A stretch of 64,000 bases of DNA from Beta vulgaris subsp. vulgaris (taxonomy: Eukaryota > Streptophyta > Magnoliopsida > Caryophyllales > Amaranthaceae): assembly GCF_026745355.1 (NCBI RefSeq), contig NC_079206.1, positions 20,656,392 to 20,720,391 of the forward strand. Reading direction: 5' to 3'. The translations under genes and the position numbers were made by a program. The stretch's first letter is position 1. Every line of letters starts with the position of its first letter. The notes beneath the pieces are model-generated. The model was not told where the DNA came from. It did no database searches and was given only the letters and a program-made list of their open reading frames with translations. Of this stretch, positions 1 through 9,702 are shown piece after piece.

Positions 1-1667
1 ATAGCAGGAACTAACTTGACAACACGATCCGAAGGATATCCCAATCGTCGATGCCATAACTCAAACGCTGATAAGCTAGGAACCGTCACCGCTTGCAGAG
101 AAGGAAGGCTACGGAAAAAATAGAGTCTATCACCCCGCTCACCTGCTCCAATCAGGGTCCCCGAGCGTTGGTCCTGTATAGCACACAAAGAAGAAGTGAA
201 TTTTACGTGACAATGAGAATCATCAATCAATTGCGACACCGAAATGAAATTGCAATGAAGTTGAGGGACATATAAAACATGAGAAAGAGTGAGTCGATCA
301 GTGAGAGTGACATGACCCTCCATAGTAGCAAGAGCATGAGTTTCATCCGGTAAACCAACATGACAGTGAATAATAGAAGTAGCATGAGTGAGACACGTGA
401 GATCGCAAGTAACATGATGCGAAGCCCCTGTGTCAATAATCCAATGGCTAGAAAAATTCATACCCGTCATATGATCACCCCTAGGATGTCTCATTATTTA
501 TCAAATGCATAAGAGCTTGAACCTGTGCGGGACTCAAGTGATTAAGAGGGGCATAACCGATAGAAGAAAGGGAGCTGCCAGCATCGGGTAACACGACGTG
601 AGCAGTAACAGTGCCGCCACACGGCTGCGACGCTCAACAGCTTCCCATGTGGAGGACGAATGGGCAGCCGCAACAGGAGTCTTAGCAGACCCGATCTTGG
701 TATGGCTCGAAGCACCACGACCAAACTTCTCCTCCCACCACGCAAGTTTGCCGTGGAGTTGGAAGCACGTGGCAACCTCGTGGCTGGTGCGCTTACAGTG
801 AGAGCAAGTAAGCCAAGCCCGATCCGTGCGATCTAACCGGGGCTTACTACGGTCATTTTGTTATGTGAAGGCATGAACCTCCTCCTTGATGGCTTTCCCA
901 CGAGCGATGTCTCTCGAGCGCTCCTCTTGGGTGAGGATTTGATAAATACGATCCATGTCCACAGGAGGAGACTAAGAGAGAAGATTAGAGCGCGTCGTGC
1001 CGTAAAACTCATTGTGCAAACCAATTAAAAGCTGGTGGATCTTCTTCTCGTCACGGTTTGCGGCAAATTTTCCGGCGACATTACACGTGAATAAATTACA
1101 CACGCAACCATGAAGAGGTTTCAAACGGTTAAGTTCATCATATAAACCCATTAATTTAGTGAAATAAGCTTCAATGGTCATGAAAATTTGTTGCTTACAA
1201 TCAACAATGGCCGCCCGTAATTGTTAGAGTCGAAGACCGTTAGCGACACAAAAGCGCTTCTCCAAGTACTCCCACAAGCGCTCAGCATCATCATGAAATG
1301 GGATGGACGCAGCGAGCTTCGAGTCCATGCTACGTAAAAGTCAGGAAACCAACATAGAATGGACTGTTTTCCAGTCTAAAAGTTTCTTCTTCTCCGTGGG
1401 TTTGGTGATGGTTCCATCAATGAAGACAAACTTCCACCGAGCCTTGAGAGCCAAAGTAATGGCGGGGCCCATGCGATGTAATTATCGACAGTGAGAATAA
1501 CATGTGTGATCGAATTTCTAGGTTGATCTCCCGAGCCAAGGTAAAACGGTGAAGCAGGATGAATTTTTTCCTCCTCCGTCATGGTGAACAAACCACGCTG
1601 GTGGCGCTCACAGGGATGAAAAAAACCCGGCAGAGACGAGGTTAAACGAAGAAGGGCTCCGATACCA
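1..1667 (-). pseudogene. Ty1/Copia gag, protease and GAG-pre-integrase region, broken (U1)
   Basis: This is the 5' half of a Copia retrotransposon read leftwards from a primer-binding site at 1656-1667 and running off the left edge. The gag N-terminus starts near 1591. The gag core (about 1181-972) has the YFTKLMGLYDELNRLK segment typical of Copia gag. A zinc knuckle of the form CX2CX4HX4C (CSHCKRTSHEVATC) lies near 766-812. The protease active site IIDTGASHH is at about 421-447, and the GAG-pre-integrase motif LWHRRLGYPSD at about 27-60. Several frameshifts and an in-frame stop near 1226 break it, so no polyprotein can be made. Only this unit retains sequence left of the tandem breakpoint near position 799, so it looks like the array edge. 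Family assignment is firm; the lineage within Copia is not determined. Confidence 0.85.
1656..1667 (-). other. Primer-binding site, initiator Met-tRNA type
   Basis: On the minus strand this reads TGGTATCGGAGC, one base away from the usual plant Copia primer site TGGTATCAGAGC. It lies directly between the LTR end at 1668 and the gag start. The same site occurs at 13971-13982, 27732-27743 and 45189-45200. Confidence 0.8.
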
Positions 1668-1850
1668 TGTTAAATTAGGGTTAATGATTTTCCTTGCCTT
1701 CATTTAATTCACATGTAACATTATATACACCGTATTCAAAGTAAGGCTTGTAAGCCCATTACAAATTAAGCTACTAGCTAATTGAAAACTAAATCTTGGT
1801 TTTACTATGAAAGAAACCTCATCAGTCATTACATATCGTTCTCTAAGTTA
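1668..1850 (-). mobile_element. Copia LTR, gag-proximal part (U1)
   Basis: The LTR ends with TGTTAAATTAGGG (plus-strand reading) against the primer site. A TATATAA box on the minus strand at 1721-1727 lies only about 55 bp from the LTR end, so the R and U5 parts are short. The outer end of the LTR is not recognisable, because the sequence passes into the A segment without a clear CA terminus. Counterparts start at 13983, 27744 and 45201. Confidence 0.55.
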
Positions 1851-1926
1851 CAGACTCTCGAGTAGGCACAACGCCAAGGCCAATATCTCTATACCACATA
1901 AGGCAATTATCCTAGGTAGCAATTCA

Positions 1927-2640
1927 TGTCTAGCATGTCAACAACATATATATGACCATGTAAACTCCTGGAAAGTCCCAAACTTGGACCTAAAAGAAAA
2001 GTAAGCTTATCATACCCGAGCCAACGAACAACGATCACAAAGGCCTTAGGCAGTGCAGCTCGATGACAAAAGGGCAAAATCAAGGATGATCCTAATATCC
2101 ATCCACTAACCTCTAACTTAATCCCACACCTAAGTTCAAGATTGCAAGGAAAGTTTTCCATCGAAAATCTACTCTAGTTAGGTTTTGTTCCTATAATCTA
2201 AATACTCTTAAACTTATTATGACTAATTAAGCCCTAGTAAAGAGCTTACCCGAACTTATTATATTAGTCCTATAAACAAACTTAGTCAAACTTATAAATT
2301 GAAGTTATTAGCCCAAGCTAAGGTCCGAAATATGGAAAACAAGTATTTCCACAACTCTACCGCTTTAAATTGAGTTAGCTGGCCCTAAAGTTAAATATTT
2401 GAACTTATCAACTCAATACCGAACTTATCCCAACTACTTAATTATTAATTAGCCTTAGAAAAGAGCTTAGATGAACTTATAGTCCTATAAGCAAAATTAT
2501 TCAAACTTATCAATTGAACTTCTTAGCGCTAAAGTGAAATTAATCGAAGTTACTATCCCGTAACCGAACTTATCCAAACCAACTAGCTTTGAACTAAGCT
2601 TATCAAAACATATTACATATGTAGTTGAATTTAGGTTCGA
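1927..2640. repeat. A1 segment: AACTTAT-rich satellite-like repeat (U1)
   Basis: An AT-rich segment dominated by the word AACTTAT. It holds two monomer-like copies of a block containing GTCCTATAAACAAA about 212 bp apart (measured in U2 at 16061 and 16273). A diverged second copy (A2) lies at 3219-3650. No coding potential. Homologues: U2 14247-16430 (split by a CACTA insertion), U3 about 28008-28690, U4 about 45470-46150. Confidence 0.7.
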
Positions 2641-2649
2641 CAACCATGT

Positions 2650-3218
2650 GAATCACTAAAACTTGTAGTGAAGATGAATTAATAGGGAGAATTGGTCCCT
2701 TTCAATGTTTGATTGAAGATTTTTGCCAAAAATCACTAGAGATTGAATTTAGGCAAATATCTTCATACTTTCGGACAAATTTTGTAGAACAGCATGTTTT
2801 TTAAAAAATTATTCATACTTTGCTGTTTTAATCCTTCTGTGTCCTTACTTTTTTTCCCATTGACTATAAGAAGGCAAAGCTATATAATTGTTGTTTCAGG
2901 TTATCAAAGAGGGCAAAACTTGAAATTATTGTTTTAGCTTAGTATTAAAGAGGTCAAAACTTGAAAATTTTGTTTTAGGTTAATATCAAAGAGGTTTAAC
3001 TTGGAAAACCGTCTTCTCAGTTGATATTAAACAAGGCAAATTTGGAATTGTTCTCTTAATTGATATCAAAGAGGGCAAAATAATGTAATTGTATGCTTAG
3101 TTAATATAAAAAAGGGGGAAATATATTTGTCTTTCTTGATACTATTAAATAAGGCAATCAACTAGTTGCCCTATTTGATTCATATAAATTGCCCTCTTTG
3201 ATTGTATTTCTTGTAGTG
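2650..3218 (-). mobile_element. CACTA-like element end with subterminal repeats (U1)
   Basis: The right boundary, read on the minus strand from 3218, begins CACTACAAGAAATACAATC, a typical CACTA terminus. Inside (about 2870-3190) lie about six degenerate copies of a block with the core ATCAAAGAGGGCAAAACTTG, spaced roughly 55-65 bp, as expected for CACTA subterminal repeats. The left end is degraded; CTTGTAGTG near 2665 may be its remnant. No transposase frame is present. Homologues end at 17005 (U2), 29284 (U3) and 49668 (U4, interrupted by a LINE). Confidence 0.6.
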
Positions 3219-3650
3219 AGCATGCCAACAACATATATATGACCATGTAAACTCTCAAAAAGTCCCAAACTTGGACCTCAAAGCAGTGCAGCTCGATGAA
3301 AAAGAGCAAAATCAAGGATGATCCTAATATCCATCCACTAACCTCTAACTTAATCCCACACCCAAGTTCAAGATTTTGTGTAGGGAAAATTTTCCGTCGA
3401 AATCTACTCTAGTTAGGTTTTGTTCCTATAATCTACTCTTAAAAACTTACTATGACTAATTAGCCGTAGTAAAGAGCAGGAGCTTACCGGAATTTATTAA
3501 ATTAGTCCTATAAACAAACTTACTCAGACTTATAAATTGAAGTTATTAGCCCAAGCTAAGGTCCGAAATATGGAAAAACAAGGATCTCCACAACTCTACC
3601 ACCCTAAATTGAGTTAACTACCCTAAAATTAAATAATTTGAACTTATTAA
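3219..3650. repeat. A2 segment: second copy of the AACTTAT-rich repeat (U1)
   Basis: Begins AGCATGCCAACAACATATAT directly after the CACTA-like terminus and parallels A1 at 1930. In U1 it is shortened: about 440 bp present in U2 (17436-17905) are missing, with a short scrambled junction near 3645-3670. A stretch near 3585-3645 matches U3 rather than U2 or U4. Confidence 0.65.
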
Positions 3651-3854
3651 ACTTATTGAAGTAATACATTGATAAAAATTCTACATTACAGATGAAGGTA
3701 TATAAAAATTAAACTTACTGCTGGAAACAATTTTGCATTGAGCGGGAACATAAATTGGCAGACGAATAGAAAAGGCGGCGAAGAAGCTTTTTCCTACAAC
3801 AACTCCAAAAACTATCCTAAACCGAGTCTAATAAGAATTTGTTTCATTATCATC

Positions 3855-3861
3855 TATAAAT
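3855..3861 (+). promoter_or_regulatory. TATA box of the B3 gene
   Basis: TATAAAT lies 83 bp upstream of the B3 start codon, a usual spacing for a plant promoter with a short leader. The leader between them is A/C-rich and has no upstream ATG. The identical box in U2 is at 18091-18097. U3 and U4 have lost it. Confidence 0.6.
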
Positions 3862-3937
3862 ACAACTCCAAATATCATCTCTCATTCACTTTCAACTTCT
3901 GAAATCAGAGATAAAAAAATATAATACTCTGATAACG

Positions 3938-4660
3938 ATGGAAACTCAAAGCAAAAAAGAAGCAACGGTTGATTTGAGCAAGTTCAGGAATTTCTGTCGT
4001 GTGGACGGGTTAAACATAACAGTTTTACCTTCCGATGAAGATAAGGGAAACTCCATTGTTACTTATGAAGATGGTCAATGTATTACTTTTTCTTGCTTGA
4101 GTACTGGAGCTATGTCCATGCAAGAAGAACAACCTCTTCTTCATTTGATTAATGATCGTACAACCGCCCACCACAACCACCAACGCAACTCGAAGAAACG
4201 CCAACGTTCGTCTCCAAAACTCGCCATGGTTCCATACCGTCCACCAACGCCACCTCCTCAACTTCCACTACAAGTGCTTGAGAAGATTAGAGGATTGGGT
4301 GGGTATGACGAGAAGTTTGTGCTCCGAAGGAACGTAACCAATAGTGACTTGGATGTCGGACAAGCCCGTTTTACTATGACCGAAAACCAGTGTGTTAGAG
4401 GAGTACTTGATCACTTGGGTACAAATGTTCCTGTAATTGTGATAGGGCCTAATATTAACTTGAACGTAACAGAGCTTAACTTCACTAAGTGGGCTTCTAC
4501 TAAGAGCTATATTCTGAATGGTCAATGGAAAGAATTTCTTCAGAATAATATTGATGATATTAAGGAGAAAGATGATGTACAAGTTTGGACTTTTCGGATT
4601 TTGCCGCAGTTACCGTATCCTAATCCGGTTGCGTATGGTTTCGCCATCGTTAAGCCATAA
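3938..4660 (+). CDS. B3-domain protein (DUF313-type), intact copy
   Basis: A single-exon gene of 240 residues. The C-terminal half (about residues 125-223) fits the plant B3 DNA-binding fold in its short DUF313-type form: FVLRRNVTNSDLDVGQARFT, then a KSYILNGQW strand, then a closing VQVWTFRI strand. A basic stretch KKRQR (86-90) is a possible nuclear signal, followed by a proline-rich linker (102-110). Such proteins are nuclear and presumed DNA-binding; targets of this subfamily are mostly unknown. The start is chosen because it is the first ATG after the TATA box and gives an uninterrupted frame. The AT-rich 3' flank has AATAATAAT-like polyadenylation signals. It is the only open copy in the array: U2 is frameshifted, U3 and U4 deleted. 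Whether it is expressed cannot be seen. Confidence 0.85.
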   Translation: METQSKKEATVDLSKFRNFCRVDGLNITVLPSDEDKGNSIVTYEDGQCITFSCLSTGAMSMQEEQPLLHLINDRTTAHHNHQRNSKKRQRSSPKLAMVPYRPPTPPPQLPLQVLEKIRGLGGYDEKFVLRRNVTNSDLDVGQARFTMTENQCVRGVLDHLGTNVPVIVIGPNINLNVTELNFTKWASTKSYILNGQWKEFLQNNIDDIKEKDDVQVWTFRILPQLPYPNPVAYGFAIVKP

Positions 4661-5069
4661 TTATCGTGTTAGTTTTTTTTATTTTTACATGATGACTTTG
4701 TTTTTATATTTTTGCAATTGTTAATAATAATTATAAGTTTATTTGATTGATCTTATGTTTATTATCTTATCAATATGTCAAATTTAATTTGTGTTGGTAA
4801 TATTGGAATCCTTAATTAGAAATGCTCGTCCGAGTATACACTAATTTCTATACATGTCTTGTGCAATGCTCTTGTCTGAGTGTCATTCTGCAAATAACAA
4901 ATATTTTGATTTCTACATCTGTCACGAAGTGCCAACATCGCAGTCCTGAGCTTGCACACGATCAAGCACGTTAAAATTATGTTGTTGAGTGTTAATAATC
5001 TACAAAGAGTTCGGGAAGGCCAAGCCTTTTACCATACTGAATTGCTAACCAACCCACAATTGAAAATTA

Positions 5070-5328
5070 TTCCCTCCGTCTTTTATTAGTTTACCCCTTT
5101 GGACTTTTTCACATTGATCGATGTAAAACTTTGAGTAATAATATCTCTAATTGTGTATTTGTAAAAATTACAAAAATTTAATATTCCAAAACTAAATATT
5201 GAGACGAATTAAACAATATCACACATGATTATATTCTCCTTACATATAAAGTACAAATGACGGTCAAAGTAATAAAGATGAATAGTGTTATAAGTCAAAG
5301 TGGGTAAACTGATAAAGGACGGAGGTAG
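5070..5328. mobile_element. Stowaway-type MITE (U1)
   Basis: Terminal inverted repeats of the CTCCGTC type: the left end reads TCCCTCCGTCTTTTATTAG, and the right end in reverse reads CTACCTCCGTCCTTTATCAG. It is flanked by TA on both sides, as expected for a Tc1/mariner-derived Stowaway element. No coding capacity. The U2 copy is at 19302-19558. In U3 and U4 its left half was lost in the deletion that removed the B3 gene. Confidence 0.85.
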
Positions 5329-5330
5329 TA

Positions 5331-5790
5331 TGTCACAAGGAAAAATATTGGAGAATAAATCATCCGATGAATTAGCGAGGCTAACATTGCTGCTGCAGCT
5401 CTAGGGAACCAACATAACAATCTACTAAAAAGTGTAAACATGATTAAGGAAATAATGGCGGTGAGAAAACCAACAATGACACCAAGTATGACGAACAATC
5501 CCATGCGCATAGATTTCAGCTGATCAAATAACCAATTTTGGATCAATTTTGTGAACCTGCACATAACAAGAACATAGCAGATGAGCAAGTTATCCGCACA
5601 AAAAACAAGTCCCAGAAATCAATTTAAGACAGTAATACAAATTTGGTGTAATATTTTGTCACCTTGCTCTAATTTTAAGAAAAATTAAACCGCAAATGTT
5701 GCTCTTGAAGTTCGAAACCGCACTCCTTGCAAATTAGATTGGCAGCCTTCCATAGTTCCATCTCACCGTCAGAAGCTAATTATGAAAAAG
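5331..5790 (-). other. Unidentified exon-like membrane-protein fragment (U1)
   Basis: On the minus strand a possible splice acceptor (TGTGCAG, at about 5557-5563) precedes an open stretch of about 75 codons down to the MITE. It starts FTKLIQNWLFDQLKSMRMG and continues with two strongly hydrophobic segments (VILGVIVGFLTAIISLIMF and a second near the end). A separate open piece at about 5695-5785 contains ELWKAANLICKECGF. The frame then runs out into the MITE. I do not recognise the family. It could be the last exons of a decayed host gene carried into the repeat. Copies: U2 about 19560-20005, U3 about 30450-30890, U4 about 61810-62250. Confidence 0.4.
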
Positions 5791-5795
5791 GTTAT

Positions 5796-6397
5796 TTTTT
5801 TTTAAAGAGAAATTTCATTAATTGAAGGTCAAACGGCATCTACAATAGGTATTAAAGTAAAACAAGATACAATTAAACAAGACTAAATCAAATTTGTCTT
5901 CGAAGAAAAAACTACAATGAACCAGATCGAACAATACAGCACAACCCCCTTGTATTTGCTAAATTAAGCATCTATTGATGAGGAAGTCTATCATTCTGAT
6001 ATAGTTTGGGAAGAACATTATTGATCGAGTCAGGTTGACCGCATCCGAGATTCTAATACCTTCATGTTGAGTCTCAAACTTCAACCAATGAGAATAATTT
6101 CTCATACCTAAAAACAAAAGAACCATATCATAACTCCCATAGGGGAGAAGGAGATTTTCAAAACAGAAACTAAAAACCCCATAGCATGGTTTGAGAAAAT
6201 CTCATAAAGAGAGACTAATTTATTGAACAAAACATGAAAATGAACTAAAAACTGAAAATAAAAGGGGAAAAGGGGCTTACCATGGATGAAAACATCCATG
6301 GCAGTCCCTAATTTATAAAGAAGGGATAGCAGAGGCTAGGGTTTGAGAAAGAGAAAAAGAAAGGGGGGCTAGGGTTTTTTGTGTGTAATGGTTTTTT
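5796..6397 (-). mobile_element. Short LINE-type retroposon with 15-bp target duplication (U1)
   Basis: Flanked by TATGAAAAAGGTTAT at 5781-5795 and again at 6398-6412. The left end is a poly(T) run, so the retroposon's 3' poly(A) tail is on the minus strand, preceded by AATTAATGAAATTTCTCTTT, a usual plant LINE tail. The other end looks like a transcript start: a pyrimidine-rich leader with AAACCCTAG motifs, then a short ATG frame interrupted by a GTAAGC donor-like site near 6278. No endonuclease or reverse transcriptase is present, so it must have been mobilised in trans. Remnants: U2 20020-20082, U3 30908-30947 plus 37359-37902, U4 62256-62833. Confidence 0.7.
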
Positions 6398-6411
6398 TAT
6401 GAAAAAGGTTA

Positions 6412-6673
6412 TCTATACTAATATATTGAAAAGCGCGCGTAAACCAGGAACATGCCACGTGGCGCTCTCCCTAGGGAGTTTTAATTCATGTAATCCATGT
6501 AAATGAAAAAAATTAGAAATTGCATAGTATAGGTTTTGATCCCGTGACCTCAAGTTCATGTACTAAAGTTTTAACCACTAGACCAAGTTGTATTTAGTGA
6601 TATCATATCAAATTTACAATATTAATAAATGAACTTTTTCTTACCCGGGGCATAGCCCGGGCCTAATAACTAG
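6412..6673 (+). mobile_element. Non-autonomous Helitron (U1)
   Basis: Begins TCTATACTAATATATTGAAA and ends CTAG preceded by a GC-rich palindrome around CCCGGGGCATAGCCCGGG (6644-6661), about 12 bp before the end. It sits between an A and a T. These are the standard Helitron features. It is 262 bp with no coding capacity. Its first base coincides with the last base of the neighbouring LINE target duplication. A decayed copy is at 37918-38155 in U3; U2 and U4 have lost it by deletion. Confidence 0.8.
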
Positions 6674-6759
6674 TTTGATTACTAATAAATTGATCTCTGT
6701 AATTGTTGGTTTTAAAGAAGCAAACAACTAAGTTATACACCAGTTATGTTAAATCAAAA

Positions 6760-6989
6760 GGGCCCGTTCGGTATTAATGTGGTTTTCTATTTTTTGGTTT
6801 TTTCATTTTCAAAGTCATATGATATATGTTCTATAATGAATAAAAAGTTAGTCAAATTTACTAGGAACATGATGATTTTGAAAACTAACAACTAAAAAGT
6901 GAAAACTACTTTTTCTGGTTTCCTGTTTTTGGTTTTTAGTTTTCAAAAATGATGAAAATTGAAAACAAAAAACGATAATGAACGGGCCC
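6760..6989. mobile_element. MITE with GGGCCCGTTC ends, probably hAT-type (U1)
   Basis: Left end GGGCCCGTTCGGTATTAATG and right end, in reverse, GGGCCCGTTCATTATCG form terminal inverted repeats around a 230-bp AT-rich core. The termini resemble hAT-derived MITEs, but I could not see a clean 8-bp target duplication, so the superfamily is tentative. U2 keeps only the right part (about 20082-20297). U3 has a decayed copy at about 38243-38465. Confidence 0.6.
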
Positions 6990-7810
6990 TCAGTTAACGG
7001 TTTCTGTCTGAACCAAATAAAAAAAAAAAGCAGTTCGATGTTACTGATCCTACATGGACAATATGAGGGAATTATTTTTTATTTTGGAGTGAAGTGGAAA
7101 TTTTATATATATTAGCATTATTGTGGGAAGATTTTCAGTTCTTGACATTCGAATCCCAGGTCTGGTATAACCTTCACATTGACAATTTTAACTGTAATGC
7201 CAGAAAAGAAAGGTAAATAGTGTCACCTAAAAGTCTATAAATGTTGTTGGAGATCAATAGACTGATGGGCATGTTCTCAAGAACTGGTAGTTCAGTATCA
7301 TATGTAGAAATAGAAGTAAATCCTAAGTTTATAATTGAGAACGATTAACACGTTAATTCCTCTTGACCAAGTGATTATATATTAAAGAGCATAACCTCAT
7401 ATCACTATCAGATATTCAGATCATTGGTGAGATCTGAAGGATAAACATGTGTGGAAGAAAAATTCATAATATTACTAGCAAGGTGAACTCACAGAAACTA
7501 TAAGAAATAAAAATAAGGGTTTTTTTTTTGTGCGAAAGTAACTATTAAAACACAAATTTTGTAGGGACGAACCTAATAAAAAATTTTTGTCTAAAAAGTT
7601 CTATCAAAATACTTCCGGTTATTAATAATAACCATTTTATGAATTGTGTGCTTTGCGATGACCATATATTTTTTATTCTAGCGATTCAATGCATGTAAAG
7701 CTCTTACTAAACAGATTAAGTTCGTATTACACTGTTCAAGGACAAGATTGAAAGACATCTTAATTTGTTCAAATTTTTTTTGTTGTAAACTTTTGCTACT
7801 TTAGGATGTA
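6990..7810. other. AT-rich stretch without recognisable gene (U1)
   Basis: About 820 bp of AT-rich sequence with homopolymer runs. I see no sustained reading frame, RNA gene or transposon ends. It is conserved as filler in U2 and U3. Confidence 0.6.
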
Positions 7811-8053
7811 CTCGCTCCGTTCCATAAAGTTCGTATCACTTTACGTATGTTTAAGAGTGTTTCATAAAGTTATATCCATTTATACTTTATTATAAAAATT
7901 CAATATTTTAAAAGTACATATCGAGACGAATCAAACAAGACCAGATGACTATACTTTCACTTAACCATAAATCATAAAGGATAGTCAAAGGGAAATTTAT
8001 AAATGGTGTCAAATTAAAAGTGAAAGTGTAATTATTAAAAAGGAACGAAGTAG
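7811..8053. mobile_element. Second Stowaway-like MITE (U1)
   Basis: Left end after TA reads CTCGCTCCGTTCCATAAAG. The right end in reverse reads CTACTTCGTTCCTTTTTAAT before TA. The inverted repeats are imperfect but fit the CTCCGT(T/C)CC Stowaway pattern, and the flanking TA fits the target preference. Copies: U2 21118-21355, U3 about 39258-39494, U4 about 63100-63335. Confidence 0.65.
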
Positions 8054-9474
8054 TATCATCCTAATTAAAATCAATAAAGTTCAACATATAAGTTTTTTTT
8101 GTGGACTATGGTAAGTTACATCTAACAACTTTGTATTGTTTGCTCATAAGAGTCCTTTAATGGATAGATCAGATATAACAATATGTCAATCAAATTTCAT
8201 TATTAAATAATATGAGAGTTACTAACTTGATTCTCGAAATCTTGATCTCAATTTCTTAAGGAATATATAGTTTAATGAAATATTTGTAAATGAAATATAT
8301 TGTCTATTTATTAGTTAATTCATACGTTATATTTTTTAATGATGGAAACTTATTTTCTCTTTACTTTGATTAAATTATATTTAGCACATAGGCTTAATCA
8401 TATTATCGCTACTTTTTATGTGTTTAATATTTAGCTAAATATTTATGAACTTTTACACCATGGTTTTGGGGAAACTATCATAAAATCTTAAATTTATTAA
8501 ACTAAAAATATCGCGTATATAATTTGCATGGGTCAAAACCCTATACTAAAAATTTTCTGTTCAAATATATTATCAGCATACATCTTTTCCGTACACACAT
8601 GAGAATAATATATAGTTTACTATTGAGTGTAAATATAGTACTTAAGATATATTTTTTTTCTTAAGAGAATCTTATTTTGCAAAGGGGATAATATATGTGG
8701 TGGTTTATGATCATGGCATGTGCCCTTCGCATGACATCCACAGAATTTCAACAATGAGGAGGTACTTCATTATTCTAATAGTTTAACACCAAATTTAATT
8801 TATTAAAACCCAAGATAGAGAGCTTGAGCAAGACTGCAAAAAAGGAGAAAAAGTGATTGCATGATTGAGTATCAGTAGTGGTGCAAATAGTGATTTAGTA
8901 TGAGCTTATGAATGAAGCAACAAACAGAGCGAAAGCTTTTTAATCAACTTTTTCTAGTCATATTCCACCATGACATTAGCTACATTAGACACACGGGTCA
9001 TAAGTCAGTTTTAGAATATACTCTTAATACACGATATGGTTATAAAATGAAACTTTAAATCACGAGCTAATATTCAAACCATGATTTTTTGAGAAACATC
9101 CTAAATTCTTAAATTTGTAAAACAAAAACTTCCCGTGAATTTTTTTGTGATTTTGTTCCTTTTACATATTTATAAATTTACATATCATGATTAAGATTTT
9201 TACTTTTTAAAATGTTGTAACAAATATGATGAAATATTAATTTATATAATATATTCTTTCAACTTTTAATGCATGAATTCTAATAATTATGACTTCAATA
9301 AATTTAGAATAAAAACGACTACTTAACCAACAAAACAATTCCAATTCATTATGCACGAGTCCAAATCCAATCTATATAAAACCTCCCGTGCATATTTGCA
9401 TGGAATTTTCGATCATATTTTTTCATTATACCAATAATAGTCCCACAAATCCATAAATATCGAATTAAAAATTA
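8054..9474. other. Long AT-rich spacer (U1)
   Basis: About 1.4 kb of AT-rich DNA with only short spurious frames. It is nearly identical in U2 (21360-22800), U3 (39495-40920) and U4 (63340-64000, cut). Nothing recognisable was found. A Stowaway-like left end (TA followed by CTACCTCCG) sits at 9475 but its partner end was not located. Confidence 0.6.
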
Positions 9475-9702
9475 CTACCTCCGATTTTTTCATTGTAACG
9501 CTTTTCTTTTTTGGCTGTTTTTATATAATTGTTACACTTTAACTTTTTCCTTATATGGTAACCTATCACATCCACTTTTTACCCTTTTCTATATACTCCA
9601 CCAAAACCTTCCCTATTTTTCTCTCTCTCCTACAATATAAATTTTTAATGCTTCTTTTATATTTCTCAAAATTCTTTCTTGCTTTTAGCAAAATTTCCTT
9701 GG

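Noticed and set aside
542..801. Two overlapping frames on opposite strands
   Set aside because: They overlie the gag zinc-knuckle region of the broken Copia element, whose motifs are in another frame.
4025..4261. Antisense frame over the B3 gene
   Set aside because: A shadow of the B3 coding sequence with no independent support.
5331..5790. Possible match of the membrane fragment to a gamete fusion or other named protein
   Set aside because: Hydrophobic segments alone are not diagnostic and no family motif could be confirmed by eye.
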